Shown piece by piece: positions 29,852 to 36,996 of a stretch of 64,000 nucleotides of DNA. The DNA is from Bordetella hinzii LMG 13501. Its GTDB lineage: Bacteria; Pseudomonadota; Gammaproteobacteria; Burkholderiales; Burkholderiaceae_B. The notes under the pieces were generated by a model, which was not told the origin of the DNA, did not search any database, and saw nothing but the letters and a program-made list of their open reading frames with translations. The stretch is from positions 1 to 64,000 of the forward strand of contig NZ_LRUJ01000001.1 in NCBI RefSeq assembly GCF_001548475.1, read 5' to 3'. Within the stretch, counting starts at the first letter, position 1. Each line of letters opens with the position of its first letter. Position numbers and translations under genes: made by a program.

Positions 29852-30556
29852 TCAATGGCCCAGGTACGCGCGTCGCACGTGCGGGCTGTTCAGCAATTCT
29901 TCGCCGCTGCCGGACAGCGCGATGCGGCCGTTCTCCAACACATAGCCCATGTCCGCCAGCTTCAGGGTGTGATAGACGTTCTGTTCGACCAGCAGCACGG
30001 TGATGCCCTGGCGCACGACCGTGCGTATCACTTCGAACATCTGCTCGACCAGCAGCGGAGACAGGCCCAGCGAGGGCTCGTCGAAAATCAACAGGCGCGG
30101 GCAGGCCATCATGCCGCGCGCGATGGCCACCATCTGCTGCTCGCCGCCGGACAGCGAGCCGGCGAACTGGTCCAGCCGCTCGCGCACGCGCGGAAAGAGG
30201 TCCAGCACCTCTCCCAGCCTTTGCTGCACGGCCGGCCGGGCGCTGCGCTTGTAAGAGCCCATCAGCAGGTTGTCGCGCACCGTCAAGAAGGGAAAGAGCT
30301 GGCGGCCTTCCGGAATCATGGTGATGCCGCGCTCGACGATGCGGTGCGGGGCCTCGCCGGCGATCTGCCGGCCTTCGAACTCGATACTGCCCGCCGTGGG
30401 GCGGACCAGGCCGCACAGCGTCTTGAGCGTGGTGGTCTTGCCCGCGCCGTTGGCGCCGATCAGCGTGACCACCTTGCCTTCGGGGACATCCAGGCTGATG
30501 CCCCGCAAGACTTCGCTCTTGCCGTAGCCGGCCGAAAGATCACGAATGCTGAGCAT
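29852..30556 (-). CDS. livF: Branched-chain-amino-acid-type ABC transporter ATPase, LivF
   Basis: A 234-aa ATPase with Walker A GANGAGKTT, signature SLSGGEQQM and Walker B LLIFDEPSLGLSP, all in the LivF order. It energises the HAAT-type importer together with the LivG module. The ATG at 30554-30556 has GGAG 8 nt upstream and overlaps the end of the livM-livG gene by 17 bp. Paralogues of this family import many carboxylates, aromatics and amides as well as branched-chain amino acids; the neighbouring enzymes suggest an aromatic or hydroxy-ketone substrate. Confidence 0.95.
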   Translation of the reverse strand: MLSIRDLSAGYGKSEVLRGISLDVPEGKVVTLIGANGAGKTTTLKTLCGLVRPTAGSIEFEGRQIAGEAPHRIVERGITMIPEGRQLFPFLTVRDNLLMGSYKRSARPAVQQRLGEVLDLFPRVRERLDQFAGSLSGGEQQMVAIARGMMACPRLLIFDEPSLGLSPLLVEQMFEVIRTVVRQGITVLLVEQNVYHTLKLADMGYVLENGRIALSGSGEELLNSPHVRRAYLGH

Positions 30557-32321
30557 GCAGATACTCCTTGCCGAGATAGGCCTCGATGACTTGCGGATCG
30601 TTGACGACCGCCTGCGGCGAGCCGCTGGTCAGCACCTGCCCCAGGTTGATGACCAGGATGCGGTCGGACAGGGCCATGGTGGCTTGCATGAGGTGTTCGA
30701 TGAGCAACACCGACACCCCGGCGTCGCGCACGCGGCGCACCATGCGGATGGCGCGCTCCACATCGGTGGGATTCAGGCCCGCCATCACTTCGTCCAGCAG
30801 CAGGATGCGCGGCCGCGTGGCCAGGGCGCGCGCCACTTCGAGGCGTTTCAGCCCGCCGACGGTCAGGCTGCGGGCCTCGGCGTCCAGGCTGCCGGACAGC
30901 TCCGTCAGCTCGGCCACCTGGCGCGCGATGGCCTCGGCCTCGCGGCGGTCCGAGGTGTGCAGGAAGGCGCCCAGCATGATGTTCTCCAGCACGCTCAGGC
31001 CCGAGAAGGGCTGGGCGATCTGGAAAGTGCGGCCCACCCCGGCGCGGGCAAAGGCCTGCGAATCGGCCGGCTGCTCCCAGCCCTTGGGGCCGCGCACGCT
31101 GACCGTGCCGCTGTCCGGGCGGATAAAGCCGGAAAGCTGGTTGAAGACGGTGGTCTTGCCAGCGCCATTGGGCCCGATCACGCCCAGGATCTCGCCTTCG
31201 TGCAGGGTGAGCGACACATTGTTGGTGGCATGCAGGCCGCCGAAGTGCTTGTTCAGCGATTCGGCCTTCAGGATGGGCTCGCCGCCGGCCCGCGCCCGCG
31301 CCGCCGCGGGCGGCGCGGCGGGCGCCACCGGCGGCTCGCCCAGTCCCGGCAGGCGGTCGATCCAGGACCGCACGCGCACGCCGAAGTGACCCACGATGCC
31401 GCGCGGCATGGTCAACACCACCACGACGAGGATGACGCCATAGATGAAACCGTGCATGCCGCTGCCGAAGGCGCCCAGCCAGCCGCGCGCCAGTTCGGCG
31501 ATGGGCACCACCAGCACGGTGCCGGCCAGCGGGCCGGCCACGCTGCCCAGTCCGCCGATGAGGGCGAACATCGCGATCTGGATGGACAGCTCGAGCGAAA
31601 AGGCCGCCGACGGCTCGATGAAGGTCAGGTACATGGCATGGAAAGCCCCCACCATGGCGGTCAGCATGGCCGAGATGACGGCGGCGGCCAGCTTGACGCG
31701 CACCGTGTCGATGCCCACGGCCGGGGCGGCGTACTCGCGCTCGCGCACGGCCACCAGGTAAAAGCCGAGCCGGGAATGGCGGATGCGCCAGGCCGCCCAC
31801 AGGGTGATCAGCAGGAGCAGGAAGGCCACCAGCAGATAGGCCCACTTCTCGCGGAAGATCATCCATGGCAGGCCGATATTGAGCGGCACGCTCAGGCCGG
31901 CCGCGCCGCCCGTCCAGCCGTCCTGGTGGACCACCAAGAGCTTGACCACTTCCAGCACGGCGATGGTGGCCAGCGCGAAGAAGGGGCCGCGCAGGCGGAA
32001 AGTGGGATAGGCGATCAGCAGCGCCACCAGCGCGGCCACCGCCATACCGGCGAACATGCCCAGCCATGGCGAGATGCCGAAATGGATGACCAGCAGCGTG
32101 GCGGCATAGCTGCCCAGGCCATAGAACACCGCGTGGCCGAGCGAGAGCTGGCCGGCGTAGCCGCCGACGATGTTCCACGCCGTGGCCAGCGCGCCGTACA
32201 CACAGATCAGCACGAAAAGGTGATAGACGAAAGGCGATTGGATGGCAAAGGGAATGATCAGCAGCAGGGACAGCGCGAGCAGGCCCATGTAGACGCGCGG
32301 GCGTCGGATATCCGGAAACAT
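30540..32321 (-). CDS. Fused LivM permease-LivG ATPase of a branched-chain-type ABC transporter
   Basis: A 593-aa fusion. Residues 1-318 are a LivM-type permease with about ten membrane segments (GGYAGQLSLGHAVFYGLG at 53-70 is the family block). A Pro/Ala-rich linker covers about 328-346. Residues 349-593 are a LivG ATPase with Walker A GPNGAGKT (383-390), LTVGGLKRLEVARAL in place of the usual LSGGQ-type signature, and ILLLDEVMAGLNP. The signature TVGGLKR is that of LivG. LivM-LivG fusions are known in Burkholderiales; the reading frame here is continuous, so it is not a sequencing artefact. GAGGGG precedes the ATG. Confidence 0.94.
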   Translation of the reverse strand: MFPDIRRPRVYMGLLALSLLLIIPFAIQSPFVYHLFVLICVYGALATAWNIVGGYAGQLSLGHAVFYGLGSYAATLLVIHFGISPWLGMFAGMAVAALVALLIAYPTFRLRGPFFALATIAVLEVVKLLVVHQDGWTGGAAGLSVPLNIGLPWMIFREKWAYLLVAFLLLLITLWAAWRIRHSRLGFYLVAVREREYAAPAVGIDTVRVKLAAAVISAMLTAMVGAFHAMYLTFIEPSAAFSLELSIQIAMFALIGGLGSVAGPLAGTVLVVPIAELARGWLGAFGSGMHGFIYGVILVVVVLTMPRGIVGHFGVRVRSWIDRLPGLGEPPVAPAAPPAAARARAGGEPILKAESLNKHFGGLHATNNVSLTLHEGEILGVIGPNGAGKTTVFNQLSGFIRPDSGTVSVRGPKGWEQPADSQAFARAGVGRTFQIAQPFSGLSVLENIMLGAFLHTSDRREAEAIARQVAELTELSGSLDAEARSLTVGGLKRLEVARALATRPRILLLDEVMAGLNPTDVERAIRMVRRVRDAGVSVLLIEHLMQATMALSDRILVINLGQVLTSGSPQAVVNDPQVIEAYLGKEYLHAQHS

Positions 32322-32333
32322 GGCAGCCCCTCT

Positions 32334-33206
32334 TTATTCAGATCCACGGCCCAGGCCGAACAGGCCGGTGGGGCGCAATACCAGGATGAGCAGGAAGATC
32401 GCGAAATAGACGATCTCCTTGAGGTCCGGCGCGATGTAATAGCCCGCCAGGCTGTCGACCAGGCCGATCAGCATGGACCCGAGCAAAGCGCCCAGCAGGC
32501 TGCCCATGCCGCCCAGCACGACGATGACGAAGGCCGTCAGCACGAAATAGGTGCCTATGGTCGGGAAGGCCGGATATTGCGGCGTCAGGAGCGCCGCGGC
32601 CACGCCGACAAAGGCCGAGCCGATGGCGAACGCCAGCACATAGATGCCGCGCACATTCACCCCCATGAGGGCAGCGGCGTTGCGATGCTGGGCCACGGCG
32701 CGGAAGGCGCGGCCCAGGTAGGTGCGCGTCATGAACAGGTGCAGCCCGCCGGCCAGCAGCAGCGCCACCACCAGGGTGATCACCTGGCCGCTCACCACGC
32801 TCAGGCCGCCGAAGGCCAGGATGCCCGTGCCGGCCTCGACCGGCGTGGCCCGCACATCGGCGCCGAACACCAGCAGGGCGAGATTCATCAGGGCCGTGGA
32901 CACGCCCACGGTGGCGAAGATCTGGATATGGCCGTCGGCATCGAGCAGCGGCTGGATGATGAAGCGCTGCATGGCCGCGCCAACGGCAAACAGCAGCAGG
33001 GCCACCGGAGCCACCGACACATAGGGATGCCAGCCCAGTTTCAGGGCCAGCAGATAGGTGGCGTACATGCCCACCATCAGGAATTCGCCGTGGGCGAAGT
33101 TGACGACGCGCACCACGCCGAAGATCAGCGTCAGGCCGATGCTGATGATGGCGTAGGCGCCACCGAGCAGCAGACCGTTGACGATCAGTTGCAGAAGAAT
33201 GTCCAT
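32334..33206 (-). CDS. livH: Branched-chain-type ABC transporter permease, LivH
   Basis: A 290-aa permease with about eight hydrophobic segments, opening MDILLQLIVNGLLLGGAYA. It carries the LivH cytoplasmic loop TYLGRAFRAVAQHRNAAALMG near residues 163-183 and GGMGSLLGALLG in the C-terminal part. It is 12 bp upstream of the livM-livG fusion and 61 bp downstream of the binding-protein gene. CAGGACA upstream of the ATG is a moderate ribosome-binding site. Confidence 0.95.
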   Translation of the reverse strand: MDILLQLIVNGLLLGGAYAIISIGLTLIFGVVRVVNFAHGEFLMVGMYATYLLALKLGWHPYVSVAPVALLLFAVGAAMQRFIIQPLLDADGHIQIFATVGVSTALMNLALLVFGADVRATPVEAGTGILAFGGLSVVSGQVITLVVALLLAGGLHLFMTRTYLGRAFRAVAQHRNAAALMGVNVRGIYVLAFAIGSAFVGVAAALLTPQYPAFPTIGTYFVLTAFVIVVLGGMGSLLGALLGSMLIGLVDSLAGYYIAPDLKEIVYFAIFLLILVLRPTGLFGLGRGSE

Positions 33207-33267
33207 CTCGGAATGTCCTGGGCGGGCGGGGCGGCCCGCGCCGCCCGCCCCGCCGGATGATGCGGAA

Positions 33268-34482
33268 TCAGCGATTGACGATGGGCTTGGCCACGGCGGC
33301 GGCCTCGGGCCAGACAGTGACCAGCTTGCCGTCCTGCCACTGCATCAGCGTGGTGGTCGCGGCGCGGTTCTGGCCGTTGTCGCCGAAATCAAAGCCCCAG
33401 CCGGCGGCATTGCTGCCCACGGGCTGCTTGTAGGCCAGCACGGCTGCGCGGACCTTGTCCTTGTCCAGCGAACCCGCCTTCTCGATCGCGTCCAGGAAGG
33501 CGCGCGCGCCCACGTAGTTCACCAGGCTGTGGCCCGAACGCGGCTCGCCATTGAAGCGCTTCTTGTAGGCGGAGACGAAGTCCGACAGACCGGGCGCGCC
33601 CTTCTCGTTCATCGCGAATTGCGGGAAGTCGATGTCGAAGGCGCCGTCCATGTCGCCGTTGAGGGCCTTGGCCGTGTCGGACAGCGAATAACCGCCGCCC
33701 GCGCCGATGACGGCGCGCGGCTTGTAGCCCGCCGACTTGGCCTGGCGGAAATACAGCATGGTGTCGTTCTGGTAGGACGTCTGCAGCACCACGTCGGCCT
33801 GGGCGCCGCGCAGACGCAGGATCAGCGAGGACAAGTCCACCGCCTTGGCCGAGTAAGGCAGCACCTGCACCACGTTCAGGCCCAGGGCCTTGGCGCGCTC
33901 CTGCTGGAAGCCGGCGATGGTCTTGCCGTACAGGCCGTCCTCGTGAATGATGGCCAGCTTCAGCGACTTGGGATCCACGCCGAGCGCCGGCGCCACGACG
34001 TTGACCACGCCCTCGATGGTGCCATTGGCGAAATCGCGCGCGGTGGAGTTGCTGCGGAACACATACTTGAACCCGCGGTCGGTCACGCTGTCGGAGACGG
34101 CGCCCAGCTCGAAGAAGGGCACGCCGGCCAGCTCGGTGACCTGGGTAGCGGCAAAGGACAGCGCCGAGGAAAAGCTGCCGAACACGGCGGAGACATTCTC
34201 CACCGAGGTCAGGCGGCGGGCCTCGCCCACGGCCTGGTTGGCATCCACCGCGTCGGCCTTGATGAGCGCGATCTTGCGGCCCAGCAGCCCGCCCTGGGCA
34301 TTGCGCTCTTCCACCGCCAATTGCAGGCCGCGATAGCTCTCGTCGCCCAGTTGGGCCAGCGCGCCGCTGAAGGGAAACAGCGCGCCCATCTTGATGTCAT
34401 CGGCCGCCAGCGCGGTCGCCGTCACGCCCAGCGCCACGGACACACCCGCCAGCCAGCGCGCGCAAACCTTAGCCACTTCCAT
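33268..34482 (-). CDS. Branched-chain-type ABC transporter periplasmic binding protein
   Basis: A 404-aa LivK-type protein. A signal peptide ends after residue 26 (ALA|AD), followed by IKMGALFPFSGALAQLG, the usual first strand and ligand loop of type I binding proteins. The start at 34480-34482 (MEVAKV) has AGGAGA upstream; the longer ORF has no such site. It is the promoter-proximal gene of the operon, facing the LacI-type gene over 253 bp that hold two LacI-like palindromes. The ligand is unknown; the downstream enzymes make an aromatic ketone or a related hydroxylated compound more likely than leucine. Confidence 0.93.
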   Translation of the reverse strand: MEVAKVCARWLAGVSVALGVTATALAADDIKMGALFPFSGALAQLGDESYRGLQLAVEERNAQGGLLGRKIALIKADAVDANQAVGEARRLTSVENVSAVFGSFSSALSFAATQVTELAGVPFFELGAVSDSVTDRGFKYVFRSNSTARDFANGTIEGVVNVVAPALGVDPKSLKLAIIHEDGLYGKTIAGFQQERAKALGLNVVQVLPYSAKAVDLSSLILRLRGAQADVVLQTSYQNDTMLYFRQAKSAGYKPRAVIGAGGGYSLSDTAKALNGDMDGAFDIDFPQFAMNEKGAPGLSDFVSAYKKRFNGEPRSGHSLVNYVGARAFLDAIEKAGSLDKDKVRAAVLAYKQPVGSNAAGWGFDFGDNGQNRAATTTLMQWQDGKLVTVWPEAAAVAKPIVNR

Positions 34483-34533
34483 GTCTTGTCTCCTGTCGTC
34501 GTTGGACCCATGGCGCGCCGCCTCCGGAAGCAT

Positions 34534-34547
34534 TTGAAGCGCTTCAA
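34534..34547. promoter_or_regulatory. LacI-family operator 1 (binding-protein side)
   Basis: TTGAAGCGCTTCAA, a perfect 14-bp palindrome with the central CG typical of LacI/GalR operators. It lies 52 bp upstream of the livK-type start. Confidence 0.75.
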
Positions 34548-34620
34548 CTAGGAGATCAAAAAAAAGCCAGGCCATTGGTAACACCGGGCTTTATTGCGCT
34601 TATTGGGTGTCTCAGTGTTT

Positions 34621-34634
34621 TTGAAACGCTTCAA
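34621..34634. promoter_or_regulatory. LacI-family operator 2 (regulator side)
   Basis: TTGAAACGCTTCAA differs from operator 1 by one base and lies 87 bp from it centre to centre, 102 bp before the lacI-type start. Two sites in one divergent region allow cooperative binding or DNA looping over both promoters. Confidence 0.72.
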
Positions 34635-34735
34635 TTCTGCGGCCGTTTATGGCAAGCTGTCAATCCACGCACGACGTACTTCGCGTTTTCCCCAGGAGGC
34701 GTCTTGGTTACACTTGCCGCTTGGCCTCCCATCCC

Positions 34736-35782
34736 ATGAAACCCTCGATCCGCCGCCCCACCCTCGCCGACGTCGCCAAACTGGCGGGCGTCTCGCTGGG
34801 CAGCGCCTCGCGGGCCCTGTCAGTGCCCAACGAGGTCAAGCCGGCGACGCTGGAGCGCGTCAACCGCGCGGTCGCGCAGCTGGGCTATATCCGCGACGGC
34901 GCCGCCGCCGCGCTGGCGTCGCGCCGCACCCGCACGGTGGGCGCGGTCTACCCCACGCTCAACAATCCCATCTTCGCGCACTCCACGCACTCCATGCAGC
35001 AGACGCTGTGGGAGATGGGCTACCAGCTGCTCATCGCCAGCCATGAGTACCATGACGACGACGAGGCCGCCGTGCTGCGCGCCACGGTCGAGCGCGGCGT
35101 GGACGGCATCATCATGGTGGGCACGGACCACGGCGAAGAGGTTTTCGCCCTGCTGCATCAGCGCGGCCTGCCCTATGTGCTGACCTGGTCAGTGGACGAC
35201 AGCCACTACCCGCATTGCGTGGGCATCTCCAACTACGATGCATCCTATGACCTGGCGCGTTGCGTGCTGGCGAAAGGCCATACGCGCATCGGCGTGTGCG
35301 GCGGCCCCATCGCCCGCAACGAGCGCGCCCGCGGGCGCCGCAACGGCGTGCTGGCGGCGCTGCGCGAACGCGGCCTGTCCGTGCCGCCGGAGTGGATCAT
35401 CGAGCAGCCCTTCTCCTTCGAAGGCGGCCGCCAGGCCATCCGCGACTACTGGGCGCTGCCCGACCGTCCCTCGGTGATTTTCTTCGGCACCGACCTGCTG
35501 GCCATGGGCGCCCTGCATGAATGCCGGCGGCTCGGCATCGCCGTGCCCGGCGAACTGTCCATCGTGGGCTTCGACGGCATCGACGAAGCCGAGATGATGC
35601 AGCCGGAACTCACCACGGTAAGCATCCCGGCGCAGGAAATCGGCCGGCGCGCGGCGCGCCACATCGTCGATCTTATCGAGGACCGCGAGCCGCCGCCGGC
35701 TGGTCCGCTGGCCCATGTGGTGCTGGAACGCGGCAGCCTGGGGCCGCCGCCCGCCCGCCCGCGGCGCGGCCGCCGCGCCTAG
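34736..35782 (+). CDS. LacI-family transcriptional regulator
   Basis: A 348-aa regulator. The N-terminal helix-turn-helix (TLADVAKLAGVSLGSASRAL, residues 9-28) and hinge helix (AAAALASRRT) are followed by a type I periplasmic-binding-like effector domain (TRTVGAVYPTLNNPIF onward) that closes with the usual SIVGFDGIDEAEMMQPELT region. The start at 34736 (MKPSIRRPTL) is chosen because the helix begins just after it. It is divergent from the liv-cupin-dehydrogenase operon, with palindromic sites between, so it very likely represses that operon and itself. The effector is presumably the imported compound or a metabolite of it. Confidence 0.93.
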   Translation: MKPSIRRPTLADVAKLAGVSLGSASRALSVPNEVKPATLERVNRAVAQLGYIRDGAAAALASRRTRTVGAVYPTLNNPIFAHSTHSMQQTLWEMGYQLLIASHEYHDDDEAAVLRATVERGVDGIIMVGTDHGEEVFALLHQRGLPYVLTWSVDDSHYPHCVGISNYDASYDLARCVLAKGHTRIGVCGGPIARNERARGRRNGVLAALRERGLSVPPEWIIEQPFSFEGGRQAIRDYWALPDRPSVIFFGTDLLAMGALHECRRLGIAVPGELSIVGFDGIDEAEMMQPELTTVSIPAQEIGRRAARHIVDLIEDREPPPAGPLAHVVLERGSLGPPPARPRRGRRA

Positions 35783-35788
35783 GCGCGC

Positions 35789-36982
35789 TCAGAGCGCCCG
35801 GCCGCAGGCCACGGCCGAGGCCCAGGCCCACTGGAAGTTGTAGCCGCCCAGCCAGCCCGTCACATCCACGGCCTCGCCGATGAAGTACAGGCCCGGCATC
35901 GCGCGCGCCTGCATGGACTTCTGGTCCAGGCCGCGGGTATCGACACCGCCGCGCATGACCTCGGCCTTTTTGTACCCGGCCGTCCCCGTGGGCACCAGCG
36001 ACCAGCGGTGGATGCGGGCGGCCAGCTCGCGCAGCTTGCGGTCGGGCACGTCGGCCAGCCGCGCCTGCGCCAGGTCCGCATCGCCGGACTGCGCCAGCCA
36101 GGCGTCGGCCAGGCGCTTGGGCCACAAGCCGGCCAGCACGGTGTGCATCTGCTGGCGCGCGCCGGACTTGGCCTCGCGCAGCTCCGTGCCCAGGTCGCGT
36201 CCCGGCGCCAGATCGATGTCGATGGCGGCCCCCGGCTTCCAGTAGCTGGAAATCTGCAGGATGGCCGGACCGGACAGGCCGCGGTGAGTAAACAGCAGAT
36301 CCTCGAGGAATTCCCCCCGGGCCTTGCCCTGCCCCGTGGCCAGGCCCACCTCGAGCGCCACGCCCGACAGCTCGGCAAAGGGCTGCCATTGCTGCGTGTC
36401 GAAGGTCAGCGGCACCAGGGCGGGCCGGGGCTCCACCACCTTCAGGCCGAACTGGCGCGCCACTTTCAGGCCGAAGTCGGTCGCCCCCAGCTGCGGAATA
36501 GCCATGCCGCCGGTGGCGATGACCAGCCGCGAGGCGCGCAGCGCGCCGCCATCGGTGGCCAGCGCCCAGCCCTCGCCTTCGCGCGCGATGCCTTGGACCG
36601 CGCAGGGCATGCGCCAGGACACGCGGCCACGGTCGCACTCGCGGCGCAGCATCTCGATGATGTCCTCGCTGCTGTCGTCGCAGAACAGCTGGCCGCGATG
36701 TTTTTCATGCCAGGCGATGCGATGCTCGCGCATCAGCGCCAGGAAATCCTGCGGCGTGAAGCCGGCCAGCGCCGAACGGCAGAAATGCGGATTCTCGGAC
36801 AGGAACTGGGCGGGGCTGGCGCCCAGGTTGGTGAAATTGCAGCGCCCGCCGCCGGAGATGCGGATCTTCTCGGCCAGGCGGCTGGCGTGGTCGATCAGCA
36901 CCACCGACAGTCCGCGCTGGCCGGCGACGGCCGCGCACATCATGCCGGCCGCGCCGGCGCCTATGATCGCGACGTCAAACAT
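35789..36982 (-). CDS. HI0933/YhiN-family NAD(P)/FAD-dependent oxidoreductase
   Basis: A 397-aa flavoprotein. Residues 5-16 (AIIGAGAAGMMC) bind the FAD ADP moiety, KIRISGGGRCNFTN is the family hallmark, LVIATGGMAIPQLGATDFG is the second dinucleotide block, and the C-terminal YFIGEAVDVTGWLGGYNFQWA closes the FAD site. Members are also called BaiN- or YhiN-like; the cellular reaction of most is unknown. Tail-to-tail with the lacI-type gene (6 bp apart) and 14 bp downstream of the decarboxylase gene, with which it may be co-transcribed. Confidence 0.9.
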   Translation of the reverse strand: MFDVAIIGAGAAGMMCAAVAGQRGLSVVLIDHASRLAEKIRISGGGRCNFTNLGASPAQFLSENPHFCRSALAGFTPQDFLALMREHRIAWHEKHRGQLFCDDSSEDIIEMLRRECDRGRVSWRMPCAVQGIAREGEGWALATDGGALRASRLVIATGGMAIPQLGATDFGLKVARQFGLKVVEPRPALVPLTFDTQQWQPFAELSGVALEVGLATGQGKARGEFLEDLLFTHRGLSGPAILQISSYWKPGAAIDIDLAPGRDLGTELREAKSGARQQMHTVLAGLWPKRLADAWLAQSGDADLAQARLADVPDRKLRELAARIHRWSLVPTGTAGYKKAEVMRGGVDTRGLDQKSMQARAMPGLYFIGEAVDVTGWLGGYNFQWAWASAVACGRAL

Positions 36983-36996
36983 GCCGCAGGACAGCC

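Noticed and set aside
30546-33260. 900-codon plus-strand frame opposite livM-livG and livH
   Set aside because: Antisense shadow; the minus strand carries clear transporter genes with motifs and ribosome-binding sites.
34560-34595. A8 run and AAAGCC / GGCTTT pair as a terminator between the divergent livK-type and lacI-type genes
   Set aside because: Neither gene ends there (both start), the stem is only 6 bp with a loop of about 16 nt, and no clear U tract follows.
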